A DNA stretch of 64,000 bases from Pseudoalteromonas ruthenica (lineage in GTDB: Bacteria; Pseudomonadota; Gammaproteobacteria; Enterobacterales; Alteromonadaceae): positions 2,559,501 to 2,623,500 of the forward strand of contig NZ_CP023396.1 in NCBI RefSeq assembly GCF_008808095.1. Direction: 5' to 3'. Position 1 is the first letter of the stretch. Every line of letters begins with the position of its first letter. The position numbers were made by a program, and so were the translations under genes. The notes under the pieces were generated by a model. It made no database searches and had not been told where the DNA came from. It saw only the letters and a program-made list of their open reading frames with translations. This document shows positions 18,679-27,506 of this stretch, in pieces.

Positions 18679-19071
18679 ATGAATAAAATTATTATATCAA
18701 CCGACCAAGCTCCCTCAGCTATTGGCACCTATAACCAAGCTGTTAAGGTAGGCACCGCTGTATACCTTTCGGGGCAAATTCCACTTGTGGCAGAGACCAT
18801 GGAAATGATCTCTGATGACTTCGCGGAACAAACACAGCAAGTATTTAAAAACCTGGCTGCCGTTTGTGAAGCCGCTGGGGGTGAGTTACAAGACATGGTC
18901 AAGGTCAATATTTTCCTTACCGACTTGAGCAACTTTGCCACGGTGAATGAAATTATGAGCCAACATTTCAAAATGCCTTACCCCGCTCGCGCCGCTATTG
19001 GCGTGAAAGAGCTGCCTAAAGGCGCGCAAGTTGAAATCGACGGAATTATGGAGCTGCCATCCACTAATTAG
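18679..19071 (+). CDS. ridA: RidA family reactive-intermediate deaminase
   Basis: A 130-aa RidA/YjgF protein that hydrolyses reactive 2-aminoacrylate and related enamine/imine products of PLP enzymes, protecting the cell from damage. Family landmarks are all present: [10 protein letters not shown] near the N-terminus, SGQIPL, and the C-terminal [22 protein letters not shown] with the substrate-binding Arg. The length is normal; it is a trimer in characterised members. It is 9 bp downstream of spoT and probably cotranscribed, a frequent pairing in gammaproteobacteria. A GC-rich hairpin (GGGCAGA/TCTGCCC, 19099-19116) follows without a T-run. Confidence 0.93.
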   Translation: MNKIIISTDQAPSAIGTYNQAVKVGTAVYLSGQIPLVAETMEMISDDFAEQTQQVFKNLAAVCEAAGGELQDMVKVNIFLTDLSNFATVNEIMSQHFKMPYPARAAIGVKELPKGAQVEIDGIMELPSTN

Positions 19072-19197
19072 ACAGCCCACCTCACTGGTATACTTTTTGG
19101 GCAGAGTTTTCTGCCCTCTCCTCTCTTCCATTCTCCTTGTAAATCTCATAAAGTAGGATAAAACTTAATAAAGTCGTGTGCTTGCAAGGAATTATTT

Positions 19198-20817
19198 GTG
19201 TTTAAATTGGCCCACAATGGCAATGTGCTGTTTAATGTGACGCAGGAGACACCGGCGCCACCATCAAAAGCAGCCATGCTAGAAGCATTACGGCAATCCG
19301 AATTTGCTGGCTGTAAAGTGGACGACGAGCACCTCGATAAGTTTTACAGCGGTGAAGAATCAGGTCCGAGTATCGTAGTCGGTAAGCGCGTAGATGCCAC
19401 GTTAGAGGTCACCATCAGCGACGATAAAATGTCAGCGATGGGACGGCTAACCACAGCGCAAGGGGGCAAAGCCCTCGATTTGGAAGCCGGCAAAAAGGCC
19501 ATTGTGGTGGCGGGTGTACGCCGAGGCTACCAGCAGGCGCTTTTAGAAAAACTTTTACAACAGCAATTCGAATTGGCTCCTGGTAGCTCAGTGAAAGGCA
19601 CATTAGCACGTGGACGCTTACCCGTTGATGGGCAGCCCAGCGAACTAGTCAAGCAAACACAAACCCTAAAAGATCGCATTAATAAACCTAAACGCCGCGA
19701 AGACGGCACGGTTGATATGCGCGACTTTGGCAAACTTGCCAGTGTTCAGCCTGGCACCATTTTAATGATCCAAAAGCCTGCAACTCCAGGGAAAGAGGGA
19801 TTCACCGTCACCGGCGATGTGCTTGAAGCCAAACCTGGTGAGCAACTGTCTTTAACCCCCGGAGAGGGGACCGAACTCAATCCGGATAACCCACTGGAGC
19901 TGCGCGCGACTGTTTCTGGTGTGCCCGTGGAATCTCCCAATGGCATGCGCGTTGACGATATTTTCACGATTAAAGAAGTGAACGTCAAAAGCGGCCATAT
20001 CGATTTTGATGGCTCTGTGGTGATCACCCATAACGTTGAGCCGGGTATGCGCGTCACCGCTAAGGGTGAAATTAGCGTACTGGGCACGGTGGAATCAGGC
20101 ATTCTCAATGCCACCGGTGATATCACCATCAAACAAGGCACCATTGGGCACCCTAATCACCAGCAAAATGACGCCGAGCTTACTTGCCAGATTAATGCAG
20201 GCGGTAATTTACATATCAGCCACGCCCAATATTGCTACCTAGAAGCCACCAATATCTATATCGAACGCCAAGCTAGCCATTGCCAATTAAAAGCCCTAGA
20301 AAGCCTCATAGTGGGGCCAGAAGAGAGCCCAAATGGTAAGCTCTTTGGTGGCGAAGTACTCGATGCCTGCCGCCTTGAAGCCGGTGAAATTGGTAGTGAG
20401 TCGGGGGCCAAGATGCGCATTAATCTAGTTGCCCGAGGCGCGGATATTACCGCTGACAATGACGCTTGTGTGCAGCAACTTTCGCAGACTGACGATAAAC
20501 TCGCGTCGTTGCAAGATGCATTAGAGAAAGCCGAAGCGATTAAAGACGCGGAAAAGAAAAAGCAACTCATTGAAAAAATTGGCGCCACACAACTGGCTCT
20601 AGTACAACAAGCAGATGAGCTTGAAACTAAGCTGTCTAGCTTAGATAACACCTTACACTCACTGCTTGATGGCGCCAATCTTGTCGCCCATCAACGCTTA
20701 AATTCCGGCGTTGAGATTCATATCTTTGACAAGGTACTGAAAACAGCCAGACAGTACCCACCCTGCGTTGTAAAACTAGAGAAAAGCAAAATAGAGGTTG
20801 AGTTTAAAACCTCCTAA
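19198..20817 (+). CDS. FapA/DUF342 family protein
   Basis: A 539-aa protein of the DUF342/FapA family, whose members are poorly characterised and linked in some bacteria to flagellar assembly or to membrane-related polymerisation. It starts at GTG with an AAGGA site 8 nt upstream. An N-terminal globular part (1-150) is followed by a beta-helix-like region (about 180-400) made of repeated Gly/Ile/Val turns (GEISVLGTVESG, TGDITIKQGTIG), then a coiled coil (about 420-480, rich in Leu, Lys, Asp and Glu) and a short C-terminal domain. No signal peptide is seen, so it is probably cytoplasmic. It stands alone between ridA and asnA; no flagellar genes are nearby, so a flagellar role here is unsupported. 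Confidence 0.85.
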   Translation: MFKLAHNGNVLFNVTQETPAPPSKAAMLEALRQSEFAGCKVDDEHLDKFYSGEESGPSIVVGKRVDATLEVTISDDKMSAMGRLTTAQGGKALDLEAGKKAIVVAGVRRGYQQALLEKLLQQQFELAPGSSVKGTLARGRLPVDGQPSELVKQTQTLKDRINKPKRREDGTVDMRDFGKLASVQPGTILMIQKPATPGKEGFTVTGDVLEAKPGEQLSLTPGEGTELNPDNPLELRATVSGVPVESPNGMRVDDIFTIKEVNVKSGHIDFDGSVVITHNVEPGMRVTAKGEISVLGTVESGILNATGDITIKQGTIGHPNHQQNDAELTCQINAGGNLHISHAQYCYLEATNIYIERQASHCQLKALESLIVGPEESPNGKLFGGEVLDACRLEAGEIGSESGAKMRINLVARGADITADNDACVQQLSQTDDKLASLQDALEKAEAIKDAEKKKQLIEKIGATQLALVQQADELETKLSSLDNTLHSLLDGANLVAHQRLNSGVEIHIFDKVLKTARQYPPCVVKLEKSKIEVEFKTS

Positions 20818-20821
20818 ACAG

Positions 20822-20868
20822 CAAAAAAGCGTGCCTAGCCCATTACTCATAACGAGGCTCAGCACGCT
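20822..20868 (-). terminator. Rho-independent terminator of asnA
   Basis: Read on the minus strand, AGCGTGC and GCACGCT arms (20862-20868 / 20828-20834) with extra pairing inside (AGCC/GGCT) are followed by TTTTTT (complement of 20823-20828). It sits 12 bp after the asnA stop. Confidence 0.75.
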
Positions 20869-20879
20869 AACCACAAGAT

Positions 20880-21872
20880 TTACAATAAGGCTTGCTGTTG
20901 TTTTAGCTGCTCAGGCCATACTCCTACCTGTACTTGACCAATATGACTCTTTTGCAAAAGCAACATTGCTAAACGAGACTGGCCGATACCGCCACCAATG
21001 GTTTGTGGTAGCTTTTTATGAAGCAAGGCTTGATGCCAAGGCAGTTGCGTTTTGTGGCTTTGCTCGCTCAACTCCAACTGAGTGAGTAATGACTCGGGGC
21101 AAACCCGAATCCCCATGGAAGAAATCTCAAATGCATCTTCAAGTACCTTGTTCCACACTAAGATATCGCCGTTAAGTCCAGGCAACCCCTCATCTCCTTG
21201 AGTAGACCAATCATCATAATCCGGGGCGCGCACGTCATGACGTTGACCGTCTGCGAGCTTACCACCGATGCCGATGAGAAAGACTGCACCATACTGCTTA
21301 CAAACCGCACGCTCCCGCTCTTTCGCGCTTAGATCTGGGTATGCCTGACGCAACTTCTCGGCATGAATAAAATGAATTTTTTCAGGTAGGTAAGGAGCAA
21401 TATCAAACTGCTCACCGACATAGGTTTCTGTCGCTTTAATGGCAGCATAAATTTGCTCAACAGTGGCCTTTAGCGTCGCTAAACTGCGCTCGCTACGCTC
21501 ACAAATCACCTTTTCCCAATCCCACTGGTCAACATACACTGAATGGATAGGGCTTAGATGCTCTTCGTCTGGGCGCAAGGCCCGCATATGTGTGTACAAT
21601 CCCGAGCCCACCGCAAAGCCGTAATCAGCGAGGGTCTTACGTTTCCACTTCGCTAATGAATGCACCACCTCATAACGTTGCTCAGGCAGGGTTTTCACCT
21701 GCACGGCGACGGCCTTTTCATGACCACTGAGCTCATCTTGAATGCCATCTCCTACCTGGGCAAGAATCGGCGCCTGCACCTCAACAAGATTCAAAGCCGC
21801 TGCTAAGTGCTGTGAAAATACCTGTTTAACCGTACTAATTTGCTGCTGTTGTTGAATATACTCTGTGCTCAT
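20880..21872 (-). CDS. asnA: Aspartate--ammonia ligase (asparagine synthetase A)
   Basis: A 330-aa enzyme that makes asparagine from aspartate, ammonia and ATP. Close to E. coli AsnA throughout: [92 protein letters not shown] and MPQTIGGG-like [17 protein letters not shown], the last being the class II aminoacyl-tRNA-synthetase-like motif 3. The start at 21872 ([13 protein letters not shown]) is chosen over a 15-residue upstream extension because it fits the family and has AGGA 6 nt upstream. It is divergent from asnC, its known activator in E. coli, across a 158-bp AT-rich intergenic region. Confidence 0.97.
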   Translation of the reverse strand: MSTEYIQQQQQISTVKQVFSQHLAAALNLVEVQAPILAQVGDGIQDELSGHEKAVAVQVKTLPEQRYEVVHSLAKWKRKTLADYGFAVGSGLYTHMRALRPDEEHLSPIHSVYVDQWDWEKVICERSERSLATLKATVEQIYAAIKATETYVGEQFDIAPYLPEKIHFIHAEKLRQAYPDLSAKERERAVCKQYGAVFLIGIGGKLADGQRHDVRAPDYDDWSTQGDEGLPGLNGDILVWNKVLEDAFEISSMGIRVCPESLLTQLELSEQSHKTQLPWHQALLHKKLPQTIGGGIGQSRLAMLLLQKSHIGQVQVGVWPEQLKQQQALL

Positions 21873-22030
21873 GGTCCTCATTCCCATTGCTGCTGCTTTG
21901 TTCGATATAAAAACCATACCTCAGCGAGAGTTTTATTCAATACCATTTAACAAAAAGAGCTTTACTTAAAAATAGAAATCAATTTAACTGAAATATATTA
22001 GATTTCATTTATTTTTTATGTGTTTTAGCT
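21873..22030. promoter_or_regulatory. Divergent asnA/asnC control region
   Basis: A 158-bp AT-rich stretch between the divergent starts, with several A/T tracts. In E. coli AsnC binds here, activates asnA and represses itself; the preserved gene order suggests the same. No single AsnC box can be defined by eye. Confidence 0.5.
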
Positions 22031-22489
22031 ATGGAAAATTATCGATTCGACAATTTAGACAAATCCATCCTTAAGAGCTTGATGAGTAATGCCCGCACCC
22101 CTTACGCCGAATTGGCGAAACAATGCGGAGTCAGTGCTGGGACCATTCATGTGCGCATAGAAAAAATGCGCCAAGCCGGAGTGATCACCGGCACCCAGGT
22201 ACGTGTTGACGCTAAACGCCTGGGGTATGATGTGTGTTGCTTTATTGGCATTAACCTCAACAATGCCCGCGACTACCCCCATACTTTAGAGCTATTGCGT
22301 GGGCTCGAAGAAGTAGTCGAGGCCTACTACACCACAGGTAATTACAGTATTTTTATTAAGGTGATGGCGCGCTCCATCGAGCACTTACAAGACGTGCTGA
22401 TCAATAAAGTGCAAGCGATTGAAGCAATTCAGTCAACCGAAACGCTGATTTCTTTGCAAAACCCTATTAATCGTAGTGTGACCCCATAG
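22031..22489 (+). CDS. asnC: Lrp/AsnC family transcriptional regulator AsnC
   Basis: A 152-aa regulator with an N-terminal winged HTH (about residues 5-60: LDKSILKSLMSNARTPYAELAKQCGVSAGTIHVRIEKM, quoted here only by its ends) and a C-terminal RAM/ACT-like ligand domain. The match to E. coli AsnC is close to the end (EAYYTTGNYSIFIKVM, INKVQAIEAIQSTETLI). In E. coli it senses asparagine and controls asnA. Divergent position from asnA supports orthology rather than another Lrp-family member. trmH follows 50 bp downstream with its own probable -10 box. Confidence 0.96.
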   Translation: MENYRFDNLDKSILKSLMSNARTPYAELAKQCGVSAGTIHVRIEKMRQAGVITGTQVRVDAKRLGYDVCCFIGINLNNARDYPHTLELLRGLEEVVEAYYTTGNYSIFIKVMARSIEHLQDVLINKVQAIEAIQSTETLISLQNPINRSVTP

Positions 22490-22506
22490 CCACATTGGCG
22501 TATAAT
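22478..22506 (+). promoter_or_regulatory. Possible trmH promoter
   Basis: A perfect TATAAT at 22501-22506 is preceded at 17 bp by a poor -35 (GTGACC, 22478-22483, inside the asnC end). It is 33 bp before the trmH ATG. Confidence 0.45.
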
Positions 22507-22539
22507 CGGCGCACTTTTTTGTAACAGCAAAGATGGGCT

Positions 22540-23235
22540 ATGGGCGAAAAGCGTTACCACCGAGTAAAACAAGTTTTAGATAGACGACAAACCGATCTCA
22601 GCGTGTGCTTAGATGAAGTGCATAAACACCATAATCTTTCGGCCATCGTGCGCACCGCCGACGCTGTCGGTTGTCACCATATTCATGCGGTCTGGCCTAA
22701 AGAGCAGCGTCGTCTCACCAATAACACCTCCGGCGGTAGCAAAAACTGGGTGCACACCCATATGCATGACGATATTGACCAGGCTGTTGGCAGTATTCGT
22801 GAGCAGATCCCTGGAGTGCAGTTGCTGGCCACCAACCTCAGTAGTGACGCCGTCGACTATCGTGATATTGACTACACCCAACCCACCGCCGTGATTGTTG
22901 GCCAAGAGCGCGAGGGTATTTCCGATGCAGCGCTTGCCCATGCTGATAAACATATCGTTATTCCAATGCGCGGTATGGTGCAGTCTCTAAATGTCTCTGT
23001 GGCTGCAGCGTTAATCCTATACGAGGCACAGCGCCAACGCGAAGCCGCTGGCTTGTATGAACGCGATATGCTCAATCCACAAATCAAGCACACTTTACTG
23101 TTCGAAGGATGTCACCCTATTATTGCCCAGCAATGCAAAGAAAAGGGACTCCCCTACCCAACTCTTGACGAGAACGGTGAAATTATTGCCAATGAACAGT
23201 TCTGGGATACCTTACGCTACAAACGTCAGCGCTAA
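22540..23235 (+). CDS. trmH: tRNA (guanosine(18)-2'-O)-methyltransferase TrmH
   Basis: A 231-aa SPOUT methyltransferase that makes Gm18 in the D-loop of tRNAs with AdoMet. SPOUT motif 1 is HHNLSAIVRTADAVGC (residues ~28-43) with the catalytic Arg, motif 2 contains IVGQEREGIS, and motif 3 is IPMRGMVQSLNVSVAAALILYE (given here as IPMRGMVQSLNVSVA, near 145-160), together forming the knotted cofactor site. The C-terminal tail (CHPIIAQQCKEKGLPYP) is of the TrmH long form. It lies 65 bp before recG; the trmH-recG pair is conserved with E. coli, where both follow spoT directly. Confidence 0.95.
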   Translation: MGEKRYHRVKQVLDRRQTDLSVCLDEVHKHHNLSAIVRTADAVGCHHIHAVWPKEQRRLTNNTSGGSKNWVHTHMHDDIDQAVGSIREQIPGVQLLATNLSSDAVDYRDIDYTQPTAVIVGQEREGISDAALAHADKHIVIPMRGMVQSLNVSVAAALILYEAQRQREAAGLYERDMLNPQIKHTLLFEGCHPIIAQQCKEKGLPYPTLDENGEIIANEQFWDTLRYKRQR

Positions 23236-23300
23236 GTGACTTGAAAGCAAGGCCCTGCAGTCAGTACACTTAGGTTATAACTGTTTGAAGGACATGCCAT

Positions 23301-25376
23301 TTGCCAAGCCTGAACACCTACCCCATTAACGAGCTCAAAGGCGTTGGCCCAAAAATGGCCGAGCGCCTTGCCAAGCTTGGCATTCGTAGCGTGCAAGACA
23401 TGCTATTTCATTTGCCGCTGCGCTATGAAGACCGCACCCGCATTGTTCCCATCTGCGAGCTTCTGCCCCATACCCATGTGTGTGTGCAGGCCACCATTGA
23501 ATCCGCCAACATTACCTTTGGTCGCCGGCGGATGTTGGTGTGCCATATTAATGATGGCAGCGGACGCATGACACTCAGGTTCTTTAACTTCTCTGCGGCG
23601 CAAAAAAACGCCATGCAAGAGGGCAAAGTGATCCGCTGTTTTGGTGAAGTGCGCCGCGCTAAAGTCGGGCTGGAAATGGCGCACCCTGAGTACAATATTA
23701 GTGACAGCCCCGAAGCCCTCCCCACACAAACACATTTAAGCGCCATTTACCCCACCACCGACGGACTAAAACAACTGTCATTGCGCAACCTAATGCTTCA
23801 AGCGCTGCAGGCCTTGAATCGCGCGCCGATAGAAGAGCTACTGCCACAACAGTATCGTCCCGCAGGTTGGTCACTCGCCGATGCCATTCGCTTTATTCAC
23901 CAACCACCGGTTGATAGCGATACCCAAGCTTTAGAGCTCGGTGAACATCCAGCGCAGCAACGTCTGGCATTTGAAGAGTTACTGGCCCATAACCTCAGCT
24001 TGTTGGCCCTAAGGCAACAGGGGCAAGCACATAAGGCCGTGGCCTTGGCGCCAAATAATGCCTTAGAGCAGCCGTTTTTAGCGTCTTTAGGGTTTACGCC
24101 GACGTCAGCACAGCAACGCGTAGTGGCAGAGATTAAAACGGATATGCAGCAGCCGTATCCAATGATGCGCTTGGTACAAGGCGATGTTGGCTCAGGGAAA
24201 ACCTTAGTGGCAGCACTGGCAAGCTTATGTGCCATCGCTCAAGGTTACCAAGTGGCGCTCATGGCGCCGACAGAAATTCTCGCCGAGCAACATGCTTTAA
24301 ACTTCAGCCGTTGGTTTACCCCGCGCGGTATTCAAGTTACCCTGCTGGGTGGTAAAACCAAAGGCAAAGCACGTGAGCACGCCCTGAGCGATATTCAAAG
24401 TGGCCAGGCGCAAATGATTATTGGCACCCACGCATTATTCCAAGATCAGGTGCAATTCAATAACCTGGCGTTGATCATAATTGATGAGCAACACCGTTTT
24501 GGCGTCCACCAGCGCTTGTCACTGCGTGAGAAAGGCCGCTTTGGCGATTGCTACCCACACCAATTGGTGATGACCGCCACCCCCATCCCTCGCACCTTAG
24601 CGATGACCGCTTATGCTGATTTGGAAACATCGATTATCGACGAGCTGCCCCCCGGGCGCACGCCAGTTACCACCGTTGCTATTCCCGACAGCCGACGTGA
24701 CGATGTCATAACGCGTGTGCACAAAGCGGTACAAGAGCAAGGTAGACAAGTTTACTGGGTGTGTACCCTGATTGATGAGTCTGATGCGCTGCAGTGTCAA
24801 GCCGCGCAATTAAGCGCCGAAGAGCTTCGTGAGCGCCTCCCTGAGCTGCGTATTGGCCTAGTTCATGGTCGTCTAAAGGCGGATGAAAAGCAACGCGTTA
24901 TGAGTGAGTTTAAAGACGGCGAACTTGATGTGCTAGTGGCAACGACAGTGATTGAAGTGGGTGTTGATGTCCCCAATGCCAGCCTAATTATCATAGAAAA
25001 CCCCGAGCGCTTAGGGTTGGCGCAATTACATCAGCTCCGTGGTCGTGTTGGCCGGGGCGCGGCAGCCTCCCATTGTGTGCTGCTCTATCATGCCCCTTTG
25101 TCACATACTGCGCAGCAGCGCCTAGGAGTGTTACGTGATAGCAACGATGGTTTTGTTATTGCCGAGCGCGATTTGCAAATTCGTGGACCAGGGGAAGTGT
25201 TGGGCACAAAACAAACCGGCATGACCGATTTTAAAGTGGCGGATTTAGAGCGCGACAAATCCTTAATCAACAACCTTCGTCCGCTCGCCAAACAGCTTCT
25301 AATACAGCATCCAGAGGTAGCCAAGGCATTGTGTTGGCGCTGGTTAGGCGATCGCTCTGCCTACGCCCAGGCGTGA
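23301..25376 (+). CDS. recG: ATP-dependent DNA helicase RecG
   Basis: A 691-aa branch-migration helicase that reverses stalled forks and processes D- and R-loops. The N-terminal wedge domain (LPLRYEDRT, GRRRMLVCHINDGSG) is followed by helicase motifs: Walker A GDVGSGKT, Walker B DEQHRFG, motif III MTATPIPRT, motif V VATTVIEVGVDVPNA and motif VI QLRGRVGRG. The chosen start is TTG 23301 (MPSLNTYPINELKGVGPKMAE), with GAAGGA 9 nt upstream; it gives the normal family N-terminus, and no in-frame ATG serves earlier. Near full identity of motifs to E. coli RecG. It ends before a strong bidirectional terminator. Confidence 0.96.
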   Translation: MPSLNTYPINELKGVGPKMAERLAKLGIRSVQDMLFHLPLRYEDRTRIVPICELLPHTHVCVQATIESANITFGRRRMLVCHINDGSGRMTLRFFNFSAAQKNAMQEGKVIRCFGEVRRAKVGLEMAHPEYNISDSPEALPTQTHLSAIYPTTDGLKQLSLRNLMLQALQALNRAPIEELLPQQYRPAGWSLADAIRFIHQPPVDSDTQALELGEHPAQQRLAFEELLAHNLSLLALRQQGQAHKAVALAPNNALEQPFLASLGFTPTSAQQRVVAEIKTDMQQPYPMMRLVQGDVGSGKTLVAALASLCAIAQGYQVALMAPTEILAEQHALNFSRWFTPRGIQVTLLGGKTKGKAREHALSDIQSGQAQMIIGTHALFQDQVQFNNLALIIIDEQHRFGVHQRLSLREKGRFGDCYPHQLVMTATPIPRTLAMTAYADLETSIIDELPPGRTPVTTVAIPDSRRDDVITRVHKAVQEQGRQVYWVCTLIDESDALQCQAAQLSAEELRERLPELRIGLVHGRLKADEKQRVMSEFKDGELDVLVATTVIEVGVDVPNASLIIIENPERLGLAQLHQLRGRVGRGAAASHCVLLYHAPLSHTAQQRLGVLRDSNDGFVIAERDLQIRGPGEVLGTKQTGMTDFKVADLERDKSLINNLRPLAKQLLIQHPEVAKALCWRWLGDRSAYAQA

Positions 25377-25433
25377 TGGAGCTATACCTGTATCAAAGCA
25401 TTATAAGTGTGCTACTCACTGTATTTAGACAAC

Positions 25434-25461
25434 AAAAAACCCGCCAAATGGGCGGGTTTTT
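25434..25461. terminator. Bidirectional terminator between recG and the porin gene
   Basis: AAAAAACCCGCC and GGCGGGTTTTT arms with a short AAATG loop; T-runs on both strands serve the convergent recG and porin genes. Confidence 0.85.
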
Positions 25462-25473
25462 CATCTGCAAAGC

Positions 25474-26400
25474 TTAGAATTTGTATTCCATGCCTACAGC
25501 TAAATAGTCTTCATCAGCGCTCGCATCGTCATCAAATTTGGTATAAAAGCCAAATAACTTGGTACTTTTATTAAACTTGTAATCAACGCCAGCGGTCATC
25601 GCATTACGGTCGTTGCCAGCAAAATCCATGGTTTGGTATTGCGCTTTTAATACCGTTTTATCAATCGCATATGCTGCACTTACTAAGAAGCCGTCGCTGT
25701 CTTCACCACCTGCTGCGGGCTCTTGTGTTTGGTACATGGCACCGAGCTTTATTCCTGCGACTTTAGTGCCCACAGTAGCACGTAAAATGTCGTAGCCTTT
25801 TACTTCACTATCAGCGGCAATTGCGGCGTACACGTTGGATTTTTTCAGGCCTTGATCACCATAAGTCAAGGCAACCGAATAGCCGTTGTCGGCATCGGTA
25901 TCGTCTTCAGCAATATAACTGGCAATAACTTTAAAACCATTGAGGCTATTAGAGGTGTATGTAACCGAGTCACCTAAGCGATTTTCACCTTTGAATACGT
26001 TTTTAATATCGCCTTCAAGATCACTGAACAAGTCAACTTTACCTTGCGATTGCTTTAGCGCGGTATCGTTACGACCAATCACGATTTGGCCAAAGTTACC
26101 TTTAAGACCGACGTATTGGTTACGTGCAGTGATGTTGTCTTTATCGCCTTTTGAATCAGCGTCAGACAAATCAACCTGAAACTCAAGTTTATAAACTACG
26201 TCCAAGCCATCAGCAATCCCCTCTGAGCCTTTAAAGCCAAGGCGAGACGCATTACTTTTGATTTCAGTGAATGATCCCTCACCCTCATCAGATGATTGCA
26301 CTGTTACATTCGCTTTACCGTAAATATTGACATCAGCCGATGCGTAAAAAGGCAACCCAGCCGCCACAGCGAGCACTAGTGCAGAAGGAGCAAATCTCAT
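25474..26400 (-). CDS. Gram-negative porin (trimeric outer-membrane type)
   Basis: A 308-aa outer-membrane porin. The start at 26400 gives a clean signal peptide (MRFAPSALVLAVAAGLPFYASA) and has GAGGAA upstream; a longer in-frame reading from 26538 would precede it with 46 non-family residues and is rejected. The mature protein starts DVNIYGKANVTVQ, the usual first strand of OmpC-like general porins, has RLGFKGSEG after the second strand and ends with an aromatic Phe (VGMEYKF), the barrel-assembly signal. Acidic loops (DADSKGDKDN) suggest cation preference. The promoter region holds a TGACA repeat cluster (26476-26525). The upstream hdfR-like gene is on the same strand. Confidence 0.92.
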   Translation of the reverse strand: MRFAPSALVLAVAAGLPFYASADVNIYGKANVTVQSSDEGEGSFTEIKSNASRLGFKGSEGIADGLDVVYKLEFQVDLSDADSKGDKDNITARNQYVGLKGNFGQIVIGRNDTALKQSQGKVDLFSDLEGDIKNVFKGENRLGDSVTYTSNSLNGFKVIASYIAEDDTDADNGYSVALTYGDQGLKKSNVYAAIAADSEVKGYDILRATVGTKVAGIKLGAMYQTQEPAAGGEDSDGFLVSAAYAIDKTVLKAQYQTMDFAGNDRNAMTAGVDYKFNKSTKLFGFYTKFDDDASADEDYLAVGMEYKF

Positions 26401-26475
26401 AGTCGTTTCCTCAGTTAAAAATCGCAACACATAATTAAAACGCCTGCAGTCTGCCAGTGTTAAATTACAGAAATA

Positions 26476-26525
26476 TGACAAATGACATTTAAAGTTCAAC
26501 AAAGTGTCACCGAGGTGACATTTAA
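26476..26525. repeat. TGACA repeat cluster with perfect palindrome upstream of the porin
   Basis: TGACA occurs at 26476, 26483 and 26516, and its complement TGTCA at 26505. TGTCACC-GA-GGTGACA (26505-26520) is a perfect 16-bp palindrome, and TGACATTTAA is repeated at 26483-26492 and 26516-26525, 33 bp apart, about three helical turns. It lies 76-125 bp before the porin ATG and 20-80 bp after the hdfR-like stop. It looks like an operator for a dimeric regulator; the palindrome alone could also act as a hairpin. Confidence 0.6.
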
Positions 26526-26555
26526 GCTTCACATTCAACGCTTAAATAATGATGT

Positions 26556-27413
26556 TTATGTGAGTTCTTCACCGATTAATTGTAGCTGCTGTTGGAGCTT
26601 TTCAATTAAGTCTTTTTGTTCATTGTCTTTATGAAAGGCGACGAACACTTCTCGCGAGGTCTGCGGCACTCCTTCAACTAAGAAGAGCTCTCCCGATTCC
26701 AGATATTGCTGCGCTTGCACTCTTGGCACAAAGGCACTACCGCCACAACGTAAAATCAACTCTAAGGCGATACGTCCTGTACTGGTACGAAAATAAGGCG
26801 GTGCCGAATTGGCAAAATTGCGGGCATGCCACAGCGAAAATGCCGTCCCCCAGTCCACGAATACATATTGGTTATCAAAAAAAGACTCAGCAGTCGCATC
26901 GGCATAACTCGACAGCGGAATAATATCCAGTGTGCAAATTGGTTCAACGCATAACTCATCGACCTTAGGTAAATCGAACAGCACCGCTATATCTAAGGTG
27001 CGTTCGAGTAATAGCCGGGTGCTCTCCTGCTGATTTTTAACTTCTGCGACCAAGGAGATGCCCGGCATAGCCGAGACAATATGGGCAATACCAAATTGTA
27101 AAAAAGCATCCCAAATATTCGCTGTGCCACTGAGTGCCAATTGACGGCGCATGTTATCTGCCAGCGCCACATCCAGCTTGGCACGCTGTACTCCGGTGAC
27201 AATCAGCTTAGCGTGAGGTAACAGACGCTCCCCCGGAGCAGTCAGCTGGATGTTATTGCGTTGGCGCAGAAATAGATTGACGCCCAAGCTTTGCTCTAAC
27301 TGACGAATACGAAAGCTCACCGCTGACTGCGTGATATATAAGTTTTCTGCAGCGCGGCCAAAGTGGCGAGTACGCGCGACCTCAATGAACGTCTTCAGTA
27401 AATCGATATCCAC
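26556..27413 (-). CDS. hdfR: LysR-family regulator, HdfR-like
   Basis: A 285-aa LysR-type regulator. The N-terminal HTH (FGRAAENLYITQSAVSFRIR, residues ~18-37, continuing into QLEQSLGVNLFLRQRNNIQLTAPG) matches E. coli HdfR closely, and the ligand domain is typical LTTR but diverged. In E. coli HdfR represses flhDC and regulates other genes; that target set cannot be assumed here. The strongest argument for orthology is context: it is divergent from maoP (27507), as hdfR/yifA and maoP/yifE are in E. coli. The porin gene follows on the same strand after the TGACA cluster. Confidence 0.75.
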   Translation of the reverse strand: MDIDLLKTFIEVARTRHFGRAAENLYITQSAVSFRIRQLEQSLGVNLFLRQRNNIQLTAPGERLLPHAKLIVTGVQRAKLDVALADNMRRQLALSGTANIWDAFLQFGIAHIVSAMPGISLVAEVKNQQESTRLLLERTLDIAVLFDLPKVDELCVEPICTLDIIPLSSYADATAESFFDNQYVFVDWGTAFSLWHARNFANSAPPYFRTSTGRIALELILRCGGSAFVPRVQAQQYLESGELFLVEGVPQTSREVFVAFHKDNEQKDLIEKLQQQLQLIGEELT

Positions 27414-27506
27414 TCGTGTTTATCCTCACGATAAAAATTTTTTGTTTAAAAAAACAACGCTTGTGTACCATACTCCAGCCGATTTCCCTTGTATTAGGAG
27501 CTAGCT
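27414..27506. promoter_or_regulatory. Divergent hdfR/maoP control region
   Basis: A 93-bp AT-rich intergenic stretch with an inverted repeat TTGTTT-AAAA-AAACAA at about 27442-27457 and a good AGGAG before maoP. In E. coli the cis site maoS lies in this intergenic region; an equivalent here is only an inference from position. Confidence 0.45.

Noticed and set aside
20798..21085. 95-aa plus-strand ORF across the end of asnA
   Set aside because: Antisense to a highly conserved enzyme and covers the asnA terminator; a shadow.
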